A stretch of 64,000 bases of DNA, taken from positions 28,917,501 to 28,981,500 of the forward strand of contig AP031355.1 in assembly GCA_037833965.1 (NCBI GenBank), given 5' to 3'. Shown piece by piece: positions 50,083-63,197 of the stretch. Numbering within the stretch: position 1 is the stretch's first letter; each line of letters begins with the position of its first letter. The notes beneath the pieces were generated by a model. It saw only the letters and a list, made by a program, of their open reading frames with translations, did no database searches and was not told the DNA's origin. This stretch comes from Marchantia polymorpha subsp. ruderalis. Taxonomy: Eukaryota; Streptophyta; Marchantiopsida; Marchantiales; Marchantiaceae. Made by a program: the position numbers and the translations under genes.

Positions 50083-53000
50083 TGAGAGAGCAACAGTTTT
50101 AATTATTAAGGAATTAAAACCAAATAGTTTGATAGTCTCTGGGTCTAGAATATCCAGATCAGATCCAATTAACTCATAGTGAGTCCAAGCGAGCCCCGGC
50201 ATATGATTTTCTGGTTTGTGTGATAACCTCCGTTGAATATAGTGCTTGTTTGATACTTTGGTTTTTATGCTACTCTCCTTGCTTTTTTAACAAGATGAGA
50301 TATTGTTATCGAATGACATCATTAAATGTAACATCTTGAAGAGATAATGATCAACTCAAACACTCTTAAATATAGCTTCAAGTTACTAAAATCCTTATCA
50401 TTTAGTTAAAACTAGTTCATTCATTTAATTTCACACGTGAAATCATTCACACAACTTTCTTTCATGTTACAAAAGATTCCAATATTGTTGTTGTAAGTGC
50501 ATACACTCTCAATGTTTTTTTCTTATCAGCTCCAATCATCTAAAGAAAAGCTAGATTTTCATACAATCTTATTTATGGTACAAACTAGTTGTAGCATACA
50601 CTTAAATGCACTTTTTTTTATTAGATGTGGATATATAAATATATTGTTGGAATTTATAACAGCGTTTGATTAACTAAAGCACGTTTATGATGATTCTCTA
50701 AACTAATTATATAGCGAAATATAAGAAAACTAGAAAAGTATCTTTGTAACATAATGTAATCTTTGAGGCCAAATAAAAAAATTTATGTATTCATTAAACA
50801 TAACTTCGTTAAGATGTATCATTAACTTTTAATGTCAATTCTATTGAGATTGTTTATCACTGTCGATATCAATCAAGACAACTACATATTCATGATATTA
50901 TAAGAAATTTATTCATAGAATTTATTGATTTGTCAATATTATATATCAAGCGATTAAATTTGATAGTTTGATTATTTTTCAAAAGATTTAAAACACACTC
51001 TTAGTTTTAAATTTATTTTTTATTCTAAGTTGATAAATGCAATAGATTAATATTATACAAGCCTTCGAATACATATGATAATGCCACAAAATCAAAAGTA
51101 CTTTGATGAAGACAGTAGAAATAATTATGTTGAAAGATGAAAACATCATCAATTACTTTAGTTTTTAGTATCGATGAATGTATATCCAAAATTTCCATAA
51201 ATATATATTGATTTATAAATTATTACATGCATCTCATATATAAAAATTTTTTATGGAAAAAATTTGTAATAAAAATTATTACAATAGTACTATATCATTT
51301 TTTCGACAACAGATATTAAAAGATCTACAAGATAAACTAGACTTAAGAGTTAATTTATGTCTTGACATATTTTAATTAGTTTGACGAATTAAAATAGATC
51401 AAAGATTGCTGTTTTAAAAACTAGTGAAAGCTTTATGAGATATGAATTTCATAATCAAGTAAATATTTTCATTTACTTAGTGAATAAAATTTCTACTTTT
51501 TTATACTTATATGCACTTTTTTGGATTTTGGAGAAAGTTTTGGTCAAACTGCAGTTGGATTTGCTTATTATGTAATGTTTACATTCATTGTCATAATAAA
51601 CTTTAAATTGCTCCTGGAAACAAACTTCATTAAATATAGCATTTGGATTGTCATTATGTCCCATGTAGATTTGTAAGACAGAAAATCAAAAAGATGAAAG
51701 TGCAAATTTAATATTATTTTATAATTCTAAATTTATGGATTAAATTGTAAATCACAATGATATGTATTTCTTATATTAATTTTTTTTATATGAATACAAA
51801 ATTTTAATTATAAAAATAACAATTTAGCGATGACTTTGTGATAAATTTGAAATACAGTATGTCTTTTCACAGACACAAACATTAAAAATATCCTCAATGT
51901 GTTATTGTACCAACGATTGATATGAAAAAATGTTACACAGAAAAATAGTTAATCAGTATATTGCTTATAAGCTTGAATTCAAATTCAGTTGATTTGCAAC
52001 ATTTCGAAACATATGAATCAAAATACATATTTAAACTAGTTTCATTATACATAGCAGAGTCTGTTACTAATTTTTTTTTGCATTGTAAGATTTTTACAAA
52101 AATTGAAAATTTGATGATACAATATCTAATTCTTTCCTCACAATAAACACAAAAAATCACTTTCAAGTTTTAGTTTCTTTTTTTAAATATAAGAATAATT
52201 TATCACATTATTTAATGAAATTATTTGAATTCTTATTTATATTATTCAAATCTTTTTGAGTAAAATGAAATAATATTTTTTTCTCATATATATTCAAAAG
52301 TTCTAAAAAAATATGTCTAGTTTGAAAATTTATATATCATTAAACTAAAAAATAAAAAATAATACTGAACAGGAATTGGAAAATTGCTTGGAATATTATT
52401 GATATAAAAATAAAAAATAAAAAACCTTGTCACTCTGTATTTTAGTGGTACAGTATTGAGTTTTGACGCAAGACATGAATAAATAGATGCTTATTGTGTT
52501 GTGTGCTTGATATGTAGATGAATATGATAATTTCACATGTTAATCATCCATAGGGTATTTGAATACTAATTTTAAAAAAATAAATCTAAACGAAACTAAT
52601 GATAATGTTATTATTATCATAGATTAATGATATTGAGATGACACGTTGCTTCAAAAACCATACAGAAATGAAATTCTGATCTATCATTTAATTTTTTTGT
52701 TAGTGGTCATAGTATCAAAATCATTGTATATTAAAATCGAAATGATAAATAAATAATGAAGCATATAAATAATTTCAAATTCTGTAGATTGATAAATTAA
52801 ATAATTAATTCATAAGTATTAAATGTATAATTAACTAACGAAAAAATCGATATTCTATTTATTAGAAAACATAGGAAAAAAATTGGACAAAATCAACAAG
52901 CATTATTGCTATCAATCATATGATTCTTTCTCTATCTTTGTATTTTATATTATTGCTAATATGTTCTAAAATTTTCTGAAAAATCATAGCAATGTTATTA

Positions 53001-54110
53001 CTTCACACGTCAATCTTCAACACGTCTAAGTAATTTTGAGTAAAAATTACATAACTTCAATCTTTTGATTTTGCATACATAAGATGTTAGTACATAAAAC
53101 AATTCAAGTTGTTGTTAGGAGAAATAATTTTGATCATTAAGACGAAAAATTCATACATCAATGAACACAATATCTTTCTTCAACTGACATTTTTTGACCA
53201 ACTTTATACTGAAGATCTCATGGTAAACACGGATTTCAGTTAATTATACTTTTCCAGCACAAATTGATCTAGCTAGTTTTAGTATTCTTTGTACGTGTAT
53301 ACCTTTGGCTGGAATAGATGCGGGTGAATAGGACGTGTATTATATTTGAAACTAAACTTAATCAATAAAAAGAAAACTATATATGATAGATATTTTATAA
53401 TCTGATGATTTCTGATAATGTTTGATTGAAAATATATTGTTTCTGATATATCAATTTATTGTAAATTCAAGAAATTTTCAGCATTCAATAAATGATAAAA
53501 TAATGTACCATTTTTTAATTTACCTAAGTCATTTTTAATTTAGATTAACGATTTGAATAAAGGAAACTGTTTGAAAATCATCTTTAATATTGAAATGACT
53601 TCTTCATCAACATTTTGTGCAATTAAATGTGTTGACATCCAAGTTTTAAATTTATTTAGTACACGAAAATATGTTAGCTCTAATAACAGTGAGACTTTTC
53701 ATGCCTGATAGATGACAAGTCACACATCTTAAACGTGAGAAATTATGTGTATGCTTTTACAAACTTCTTAGTTGAACAACTAATACTATACAATCTACAA
53801 ACTAGAAATTTACCCATCAAACAAGCAAACATCCACATGTTAGAATCAGGACGATGTCAACGGACAACGATCATTCTCGTGTTTTTTAGCCATAGTGCAA
53901 ACCATCTTTCTCCTTCCGAATAGCCGGCACATACAATTTGACTTTACTAGAAACTGATATTCTTAGAAGGATGACAGCATATATATAGATATATTAAAAT
54001 TTGAAACGTAGAGTAGTTACAAATTTACGTATAAACTTCCATGTCTTATAGGATTATAAATAAATATACTTTTCTTTTAAATGTGATCAATTGGCGATAA
54101 ATGATCCCTT

Positions 54111-54674
54111 TTGCTGTTATGCCATAACATCAAAAGGCACCATAACAGTTATGGTGCCTTGAAGCGAGTGTCAACAATATCAGTTAATAAGGAATTCATC
54201 CATCCAGTCACTGACTTTTGGAAGAAGAGGGTTCAGCCAAGCTATGAAGTACAGGGACAAGATGCAACTTCAGTTGCTCTGGAAAATGATACGCAGTTAC
54301 AGCACCCCAACCTGCGTCATATTTATCTCCAAAAGCTGGGTAAACAGAGCATCAGTAGTGACATTAGTGGGCCAGATTTTGACCTCGATCTTCGCTTACG
54401 TAAGTATGCCTTACAGTTGGGGCTCTCATTCTCATGCGTGCTGCAAAATATTCGGCTTAAGAGAAAATTCAGATCAAATATTGTTTACCTATCCATTTGG
54501 CCCCTTTACGAACAAACAATTTTGCAACAATGGTTAAATGGTTCACTTGGCAACCAGCTTGCCTCGTTTGGCCTCTCTTGCCTTGTCTCGTTCGTGGGGT
54601 CCATCATATCCTCTGGTCATTCGGGGCTCATTTCTACGAATTTGTCGTTGGAATATGGGACCACGGATCCATAG
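54111..54674 (+). other. Orphan open reading frame, 187 codons, function unknown
   Basis: This is the longest open frame in the AT-rich right half outside the recognised genes, and it sits in a more GC-rich islet. It has FIHPVTDFWKKRVQPSYEVQ and a later segment GPDFDLDLRLR. A strong-looking donor (CTTAC then GTAAGTATG) occurs at about 54398 inside it, so the true exon may be shorter. A second, overlapping frame (54244-54537) is equally open and more hydrophobic. I recognise no domain. It could be a lineage-specific gene, an exon of a larger gene, or a gene relic. Confidence 0.2.
54134..54160. repeat. Perfect 13-bp palindrome with one-base loop
   Basis: AAGGCACCATAAC (54134-54146), a single A, then its exact reverse complement (54148-54160). 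It lies at the left edge of the GC-richer islet. Confidence 0.9.
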
Positions 54675-56998
54675 TTCTTCAGGACTGGGGCCCAAATCAG
54701 AACAAAGACGAGCAACGTCACTGGAATTTGAAGTGACTGGGCTGGAAGCCTGGCGGACCACGTGCTCGCAGTCAGCCATGTTTGCAAAACTGTCAGCGCT
54801 GACATAATCGATGCACCAGTGAAGCATGACCTCACCGTGAAGAAATTTTATTTTCTCACTGTTGTAAAAGTCTGAACCAGGAGCTAGCTCGGATCGATCA
54901 GAAACAGAGCGAAGATTTCACCCAAAGAGTACGGAGTCGAGAACAGGGAATACGTAGAGATCTCAATCACGTGAATTCGAAGGGAAACCTCCTTGAACAG
55001 CTTTTGGCTCCGATAGCCCAGAAAGGGCACTGGGCAATGTTCTTGCACCCAATGTGACGTATTATGATAAGCAACATTGATTTCAGGATCCTCTCCACCG
55101 ATGACGGATGTGAAGAGCTGAAGAGACATGATGCGAATGGGTACCCGGGCGACTTCCACGTTGAATGTCTGGGGCCGCACTTGTGAGGCCATTGTCTAAC
55201 ACTCTGTAGGATGCCAGTGCTAAGCGATACAAAATGTAGTGAAGGCATGAGCGAGAGATAATCTCCGGTATTCTATTGGAAATCGCTGCATGTGACTTGT
55301 GAAATTGAACAACTGCATTCATATGTCATATCTGGATCCTAATTCTAGAGAATTAAATCTACAAGTCATTTGCATATAAAGGATTTAATAAAGTTTAAAT
55401 AAACTCAAATAACACAAAAATGATGAACAGAATCATATTATGATTTTAGGATACTCAATTCTTCATGATGAACAAAGGGCAATCTGCATTTGAGATACTC
55501 CTGTAAACCGCCAAGACTTCGGTTAATACATCTGATCTATATTGCCTCTTCCACTTGCACATAACAGAGAGTTTGTACAGAGAGACTGTGCCACTTCAAA
55601 CAAGAACTCGTCCTTCGATCCGAGTCTGGATTCTCAAGTCAAGTCAAATCCATGGCACACAAAACTGTTCAGTCCTTGTGGCATAGCCGGAGAAGTAAAG
55701 CGAGCATAGTTCACATATGTGCATGTCCTATGTTTCCATAATCTGCTCACATGAAACCTTTCCGTCATCCAGTGGATGCCTTGCAATGGCCAGCCAGATG
55801 CTTCCGGTCTACGCCAACCAAAATGAAGCCGAGGTTGTAGCATTCAAACCACTCGATAATGTACAGCAGAGACATCATAAAGTATCCACGAACACGTGGT
55901 CCATCCTTGTAATTGAACAGCAGCAATAGTGGTTGAGAATATTCGGAATCTAGTTGTCATGGACATTCCAACTCCTTGTATATGTAGTATTATGCCCAGT
56001 TCCATATCTAAAACCGCAGTGTGTACAAGCACTCATGCTTGAAATACTTGCCACATTGCGAGAATAAGGTATGACAAGTAGTCGTGGTAAAATTGGAAAC
56101 CAGTTGTATCATTCAAATGCTTACTCACAAGTACTGAAGAATCAGTTCTCCCAGTTCAGCATTTCCCAAAGGTATTTCATTCTGTGAATTAATTGAGCTT
56201 CTTATACCATAATACAAGCAGTTGGTCAGAGTCAAACAGATTCTATGAGCTCAGGTCACAATCTCTTCAATGAATGAGAGGTAACATATCTCTTTATAAG
56301 AACGGAATGTAATGTCTGTTTTTATGAAGAGATACAGATTATGAAGATTGTGTTCATAAGCTGATCGTTGTGACGCACCGTTTTCTGTTATATGAACAAA
56401 GGGGATTTCCACAGTTCAGACCGACGTAGTCCAGCACATTTTTACACCTAAAGGTTGTACACTTTGCCAAACTGGTCCTGCCTGCAAGAATGGAAGCTAT
56501 CTTCTATCAACGGTACATGCGAAAGTCCGGTGACAAGAGATAGGATAATGAGATTCCATCGAATTATCTTCAGATTTACTTCTAGAGTGATTGGAAGCCG
56601 TATCAGGACATAGAGAGATAGAGACGCTAACGAGATTTTCAGCAGCTCAATTCCGATACTTTCGAACGACTGCCTGATCGTTGTGCCTTCTAAGCAGAGA
56701 ATTTGGAACTCGGAATTTTATGACTATCTCCATGTCCGGAAACCGGGTGAATAGCAATTTCACATGTGAGGTGGGGTGTAAAAGGTTTGTGTTGAGTAGT
56801 CGTGATACAGTGCTTTGTTTTTTTGAAGAGGATACTATCGGCATATCGAATGATTAAGGTTGTTGCTTTATCTCCAAAATTGCTGTAACTTCAGTATTCT
56901 GTATGTATTTTTTTTAAAAAAGTTTTTGTATGCAAAAACATACATGTTATTATTTTTTTAAAAATATATATATACAACTTTTGTCGTAGATGTTATCA
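54675..56998. other. Spacer with uncertain minus-strand reading frames
   Basis: On the minus strand, 54884-55192 encodes 102 codons starting MASQVRPQTFNVEVARVPIR, and a further frame lies at 55083-55322. They look moderately protein-like but I recognise no family and see no clear exon chain. From 55.3 kb to the tRNA gene the DNA is AT-rich and no feature can be supported. Confidence 0.3.
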
Positions 56999-57071
56999 GC
57001 CGCCCTAGCTCAGTTGGTAGAGCGCAAGGCTCTTATCCTTGTGGTCGGGGGTTCGAGCCCCCCGGGCGGCG
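56999..57071 (+). tRNA. tRNA-Lys (anticodon CTT)
   Basis: 73 nt fold as a standard cloverleaf without an intron. The acceptor stem GCCGCCC pairs with GGGCGGC, with discriminator G at 57071. The A box is TAGCTCAGTTGG. The anticodon stem CAAGG/CCTTG encloses loop CTCTTAT, placing CTT at positions 34-36. The B box is GGTTCGAGCCC. CCA is not encoded, as expected for a nuclear gene. Upstream lie a TATATATA stretch and a CAAC motif, as in many plant tRNA genes. The first downstream T4 is about 40 nt away at 57112-57115, rather far for the Pol III terminator. It closely resembles the plant nuclear tRNA-Lys(CUU) I know. Confidence 0.95.
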
Positions 57072-58627
57072 CTTAGTGCAGTTTAATCTCCCCTTGATGA
57101 ATGGGTGGATCTTTTGGATATCAAAGTTTATTCATCATTGCAGGTAATGTGCAAGAGGTCGTGGCCTTTAAAGTTGAGAGTATTAGCATCCAGGCTATCT
57201 CATGGTTATCAGCATGGGGGAGAGAATTCTGCATCAACCATAGCTAGTTCAAGGATTAGTGAAGTATTCCTAAGCTTTAGCAAACTTAGTATTCCTAAGC
57301 TTCTTACAAACTTTTTACTATTTCCTTTCTTCTCTAGACATAGGCTGGATTCTCATGGCTGAAAGTTCTTTTCGCTCAGTCTTGCAATGTGCATCTATCT
57401 ATCTGCCACCAAGAAAGGGGTACAAACTTCAATTCGTGCAGGAAATTGTGAGGTCTCTCTGGAGAACTCCCTTCCTTACTGTGTTTGCCTGCTGACCAAA
57501 AGAGAGAAGGGCCCTGTACAAGTCCCACCTAGATGCATGAAGGATGCCGAGGCTCCATCAATCAAGGCTAGATCCATCATGAGGTGAAATATATTATATA
57601 TTGTGTTTGGTTAAGGGTATCAAAGAGCCATGTGATTTCCCCTTCATAATGCTCTTACACCTTCAAGAAGATAGTCGTTATCTGTAAAACTCAGCCTACC
57701 AATTATGGAGCAACTCTGTGAATCTCGGTAGCATTCTTTTCGTTGGGATTCAGGATAACAATTCTGGGATGATGAGCCTGATTTCTTCATCTGTCACATG
57801 GAATTACAAAGACATAAATATATTTTTTATATGAAAAATATTTCATGTGCTGATAATCAAGTTTTAAAAGAAATTGTGAAATTGAGCCTAATAAATTTTG
57901 CTTCGAAGATGCAATACTGTCAATAAGAAAATGCTTTTTTCAATAAAATAAAACAGTGGGGCCAAATAGATAGAAAAACTAATAAAATTCCCGTGATACA
58001 TTTTAAAGAAGAAACCCAACCGAAACTAGGAGTAGTTGACCACAGGTTGTAATACAAACTATTCCAAAGACTCATTGAGTATTATATCAGGCTCAAATGA
58101 AACACGCCACAAATTTTATAAAAATCTAGAGGTAAATATAGATATACTGTGTAGCTAACAGATAAGGTACTGTATTTATTAACTTGAACAGTTGACAATA
58201 GATTCGGCTTCTATTACGTCGTAGGAGGCACGACGTAGTAGACTTTAAGTCAGATGACAACAGAAAATGGTCGAAATGAAGACCACGGGACATTGGATCA
58301 AGCTCGAGATGAATGAAGAATGAAGAAGAGATGAGCCAAATTAAGGAAGAGCTTTGAGATGCTGAGAGCCTTAGGGTTCTCGATTTTGCAGGAGAATTTC
58401 GGACATCTCGATGAAGTTTGAGAATCGCTGGGATGAGGAGGATTTCAATTTGAGCATTTTATGGAGCATAGCCTCGAGGAATTTGTTGATCGCTGCTGTG
58501 GAATCTGAGAAGACTGGGAGTGAAGTAACAGCGGGTGGTGGTGGAAGGTTTCCATGTCTGTTTGTAGGGGAAGTCGTCTAGTGGTGCATGTGAGAACCTG
58601 TGGGCTCCTCTGACTGTTTTCCATGCG
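57072..58627. other. Spacer between the tRNA gene and the MnmA gene
   Basis: AT-rich with only short ORFs (57105-57362 and 57387-57587) that show no domain. The last 300 nt before 58628 are more GC-rich and probably hold the promoter and leader of the MnmA gene. Confidence 0.5.
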
Positions 58628-61600
58628 ATGGCTGGTCGGTTGCCTGCCTTGTGCATGAAGCTGTCACATTTGGGCAGGCTGAGTAGAATTGGCTGTGGAG
58701 ATTTTCGTCTCAGTGCAAAAGATTCGATTGCACCTTATGGGTGGGGAAAATTCAGCCCTGTTGACGAGGGTCAGTCCTCAGGAGATCGTTGCTGTAAATG
58801 GTTTTCCACCGTGGTTGAATCGCTGGAGCCTGTGAACAGAAAGGCCGGCCTCGGTCCTGTCATTGCAGTAGGGCTATCAGGTGGAGTGGATTCTTCGATA
58901 GCAGCGTTGCTTCTCAAGCGTCAGGTCAGTTGAACCTGTGATGTGCACCTTGCGATCGAAGATTTAGCTAGTGATCGAATTTAACAGAGAAGATAATCGG
59001 CTGATTGATATAAAAAACTGACTACAAAGTTCTTCATTTTGACACTTTTTCAATTCTCAGCTCTGAGAAATAGGAAATTGAGTGGCTGCAGGGATACAGA
59101 GTATTTGGGGTCTACATGCGTAATTGGGACTCGAGTGACGAGGTTGGAGGCACTGCTTGCTCAGCTGAGCGGGACTACGAGGATGCTCGCCTAGTTGCCA
59201 AGCAACTGGGTAAGCCCTGATCTTAAGTTGGTGCACACTCACTATGGAAGACATTGCTATAACTTTTACAGATTTTCAGCTACTCTTATGTTTGGAGACA
59301 CCTGTGCACATTTCTTTTTGTAATAATCGGACCATCGATTCTGTGCTTCTGGGTTGCCTGAATTTACAGGAATCGAACTCTATGAAGTAGACAATCAGAA
59401 ACGGTACTGGACGGATGTTTTTGAGTCCTTCACCAGTGATTTCAGTACCGGCCTCACACCCAATCCTGATCTCGCCTGCAACCGATATATCAAGGTAAGG
59501 CTTCTGAATTTAGACGATCATAAACAGAAAGCTCATATGATGCGCATGTAATGGTAATTTTCTGAGGCGGCCTCGTTCTTGTTATCTACTACTGCATGTA
59601 GTGTTTGCTGGAGGAAATCGAGATATTGAACGTGGATGCAGTTTGATGCACTCCTAGAGCAAGCAAAGCAGTTGGGAGCAGACAAACTGGCGACTGGCCA
59701 TTATGCTCGCCTTGCACTCTCCCGAGATGGGCAACAGTTCCAGCTTCTACGAGGCATTGACCACGACAAGGATCAGTCGTATTTTCTTGCATCTGTGGTA
59801 AAACTCAAACTTTATTCTCTTCTATACACGCCATGTTACTCGTGATAGAGGCGGTTCATATATTCACTTCTGTGCAAGCAGCACAGAAGTTTAAAAGAAG
59901 CACTCTTTACAATTACTCGTCAGTCGCTTATGTTGACTAGATTTTGCAGGGTTGCATGTTCGGGCTTTGTATCTCTTATGACTGGCGCGAAACACAAAGT
60001 TTGTCCACTCTGTTTTGCCTAGATGTTCCCTCCAAGGATCGGAACACTTTCTGCATATTTTTTGCACTTCTGGTTTGTTTTCTCATCAAGATCAGGGCGA
60101 TTTCTTAAAGATGTATCTGTGTCTGTGGGCAGGCAGGAAGTGCTCTTCAAAGTGTGATGTTCCCGTTAGGTTCTTTGATAAAGTCAGATGTCAGGAAACT
60201 GGCGGCCACTGAAGGCTTAATCACAGCACAGAAGCGCAGCAGCGCTGGGATATGTTTCGTAGGTCGGCGGAATTTTTCAGACTTCATATCAGAGTATGTG
60301 GACATGAAACCCGGCCCTTTCATTGCTGTAAATAGCGGAGCCGAGATTGGAACTCATGACGGCATTCCATCTTACACACATGGTCAAAGAGCACGAATTG
60401 GAGGCCAACCCGAAGCTTGGTACGTTGTAGGCAAGGACGTGCCGAACAACTCTGTTTTTGTTGCAGCAGGTCCCGAGCATCCTGCACTTTTCTGTACAAC
60501 AGCTGTTGCTGGTAACCATACAGTTCCTTCTGGACACCTTCAGTCAAGTTAAAGCTGAGCTTCAGCACTGGCTATTATTTCACTGAACTGCCCTACAGTC
60601 CTTCATCTCTCGTAGTTTCTTTTGGTCCTATCGTGAATACGGAAGTTTGTGTAAGCTACTGAGCACCTCGTCTTCATTATGTCTCAATAATACAGGGAAT
60701 CAACTTATTAGTTTCGAAAAGGTGCACATATTTTCTGAGTCTTGGATTCAAGTTGTAGTCTTCTATCGTCAATTAATGGTCAAGTTGTAGTCTTCTATGT
60801 AGGATGTCCATTGGAAGCAGTTATTTCAGCTAACCATGAGCGTGTGGTTGTTTCGCTGCGTCAGATGGACTTTCTTGGATATCTGGTGCCTTGCCAGCAG
60901 AGCTCGCAGAAGGAAGGGTGCTCAAATGCTTATACAAAGCAAGATATAGGCAGCCTGTGGAGGAGTGCACGGTATGTTTAGCAAGTGCAGACTCTGAGGA
61001 AGCCCTGAGAGAGGGCATGGGGATAGCTTTTACGAACTCGAGAAAATTTTTGCCCAGCTCGTTGTGTCGATTGCAGTCAGTGGCAATGCAGGGCGAACAA
61101 TTGCAGGTGATTTTCTGTCTATATAAAAATCATTGCCATTCGTATTAGGAACACATACTCGATCTTTTTAGATGAATATATACATGTCGTGCTTTGTAAA
61201 ACGATGACCTTCAACTACCCCTCCCTTACGTGCCAGTCATCGTGCCTTCAAGCTTTTATATTTTGTGCCATAATTTATGTCCTGAATGAGTCACTTTGAC
61301 CTTCCTCTTCCTTCTCTGATCAATGAGGATTCCAAGACATTAGTGTCTTCGCCTTGATATCTTCACAATGCTGGATGATTGTCGCATCTAGGATTTTGTT
61401 TACCTGTTCTGATTGTATCATCACTGATGCAGATCAAGTTTTTGAATACTGCAAGGGCAATAACACCTGGTCAAGCATTGGTCCTATACGACGGCGAGGT
61501 GTGCCTTGGAGCCGCTAGACTCCTCCATCCAGGACCTTCAGTCTTTGAGGAAGATTTTGAGCATGAGCATGGACAAGGGCAAGGGCAAGTAGCGAGTTCC

Positions 61601-61633
61601 ACTCAAAGATCAGAGCTTGTCCATCTTCATTGA
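58628..61633 (+). CDS. Organellar tRNA-specific 2-thiouridylase (MnmA/TRMU/MTU1 family)
   Basis: It uses ATP and a persulfide donor to put the 2-thio group on wobble uridine of organellar tRNA-Lys, -Glu and -Gln. Exons: 58628-58924, 59092-59209, 59370-59494, 59642-59797, 60133-60511, 60865-60971, 61077-61106, 61433-61633. They give 1413 nt, 470 residues, all in phase. Residues of about 1-70 look like an organelle targeting peptide. The PP-loop SGGVDSS is at 84-90, [12 protein letters not shown] follows, the first catalytic Cys is in NPDLACN (C175), GHYAR is near 199-203, DKDQSYFLA follows, and the second Cys is in SAGICFVG (C273). The C-terminal beta-barrel part has [20 protein letters not shown] and [20 protein letters not shown]. 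The ATG at 58628 is preferred; one at 58623 is in another frame. Keeping the 105-nt stretch 60972-61076 would also leave the frame open (505 residues). Compartment (mitochondrion, plastid or both) is inferred only. Confidence 0.95.
60972..61076 (+). other. Short in-frame intron of the MnmA gene (exitron candidate)
   Basis: Donor CACG then GTATGT; acceptor GTCGATTGCAG. The length is 105 nt, 35 codons, phase 0 on both sides, with no stop when read through. Removing it joins EECT to [10 protein letters not shown] and then [14 protein letters not shown], which fits the family spacing. Keeping it adds a 35-residue insert unlike other MnmA proteins as I recall them. Confidence 0.75.
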
Positions 61634-63197
61634 TCGAGAGATTTGATCAGTAGTCGAATGTGGCATACAAATATATGTCTTTTCTTGCTCGTGTTGAGAC
61701 AGGAGTACCAACAGTTGTGTGCTACTGATTTCAGAGGTATAGCAAGGTAGCTTCTAGGCAGGCTTACTCAGTTTACGTTCCATACCCAATTTTAGTCTCA
61801 GGGTATCAAAGTAGACTTGGCTCCGATTGGAGCTAGCGTAGTCCTCTTCGTCGATAATTAACTCTGGGTCTACTTGCGTTCGTTTTGTCAGTCAAATATC
61901 TGCAATTACGAATGCCAAATATAATTTTTTCCACGTCTATCGTACTCATCAGCTGTTCACACCACTTGGCTGTTGTTGAAAATTCCTGGACTTCTGTAGC
62001 CATCATCACCTTGGGTCGAGGGTATATATATATGGCAAATCCTAGATGTTTTGTTAACTTACTGGTCTACTTCATTGACCATTTTCCCGAGTATATGTCG
62101 ATCATTCAAGCGATTTTCAATTCAGTATCTCCAATCTGACGTACACAATTTATTAGTCTGGAGCACTATGTACATATTATGTGCTTGGAACAAAACTCCC
62201 GCGTTCAAAAGTTGCTAATACCATCAGGCTCTCAGAGTCATGGTTTACTATGCCAACGAATACGAGATGTCGAGTTGAACGTATCGTCTGAGTCAAATAC
62301 AAATCTGTACCAACGGAAATCTTAAACAGCAGAGCTTTCGATGTCACTATATGCTTAATGCCGACAGCTCCGGCCCTTTAACGGAGGAACATTGACTGCG
62401 GTGGTCACCCTAAAGTGCCTTTGGGGTAGGCGATGTGTTCGATTCTTGCGTTCACTGTCCCGAGGTATTGAAGTGCTGACTGCTGATTCTGGGTGGGGTA
62501 CGCTGTGCTGAAACAATTGGGTTTCGTTTATCACCCCGCGATGTGCTCCCGGGCGTTGTAAAGTACCTCCACGGTGGCAGCTCTGCACACCGTAAGGCAT
62601 CGGTTTCATAAGACAAGATACTAAATTCACTGCAAAAGTGATTTGCCTACAAGCCAAAAAAATCGTGTTTGCTGATTGTGCTTCTGAGATAAAGTTGTAG
62701 GTCACGTGACATGTCCACGAAAACATGTCGATTACAACTGGCCGCATTGCCGGCAATAGATGCTGTGATTAGGTGCAGATTTTGGCTCAGTTGCGAGAGA
62801 TCGTTGTCAACGATCTCTACTCCGGGAAATTATGAACTCTCGTTGAAGCAGGCTTCTGTGAATTAGTGTCGGCGAGCATGGGCTCTGCCAGGCGATACGC
62901 TGTGCAGAGGCACATGTGTGTGTGGCTGAACGCGTAGACCGTGGTGGGATCAACAGGAACGCTCGTGGAGGAATGATTGCTTCTCTCAGCACGGCGTGAG
63001 TGAATCGATTTTTGATCACACGCTAATTTCCAGTCTCCCGGTATTGAAACTAAAGTCGCGTCTCATAATGGTGTCGCCAGGAGCAGGAGGAAGAGGAAGA
63101 AGAGGAGGAGGAGGAGGAGGAGGTGGCGGGTTGTAATACAGAGTGAAATTCCTGAGCATATGCCAATCGGCTGCAGCGATCGATCGGCCGATCGCCC
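61634..63197. other. Spacer between the MnmA and SDR genes
   Basis: 3' flank of the MnmA gene followed by the upstream region of the SDR gene. A purine tract (GGA/GAA repeat, 63080-63123) lies about 75 nt before the SDR start and is probably in its 5' UTR. ORFs here (62355-62756 - and others) have no recognisable motif. Confidence 0.5.
63080..63123. repeat. GGA/GAA purine microsatellite in the probable SDR 5' UTR
   Basis: About 44 nt of GGA and GAA triplets, ending about 75 nt before the chosen start codon at 63198. Confidence 0.8.

Larger units (their letters stand above)
48431..54100. other. Strongly AT-rich spacer
   Basis: From about 50.2 to 54.1 kb A/T runs dominate and the longest reading frames are under 80 codons. 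Apart from a hairpin at 49364-49414 and a 62-bp tandem duplication at 49959-50082, I see no gene or recognisable transposon part. Confidence 0.55.
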
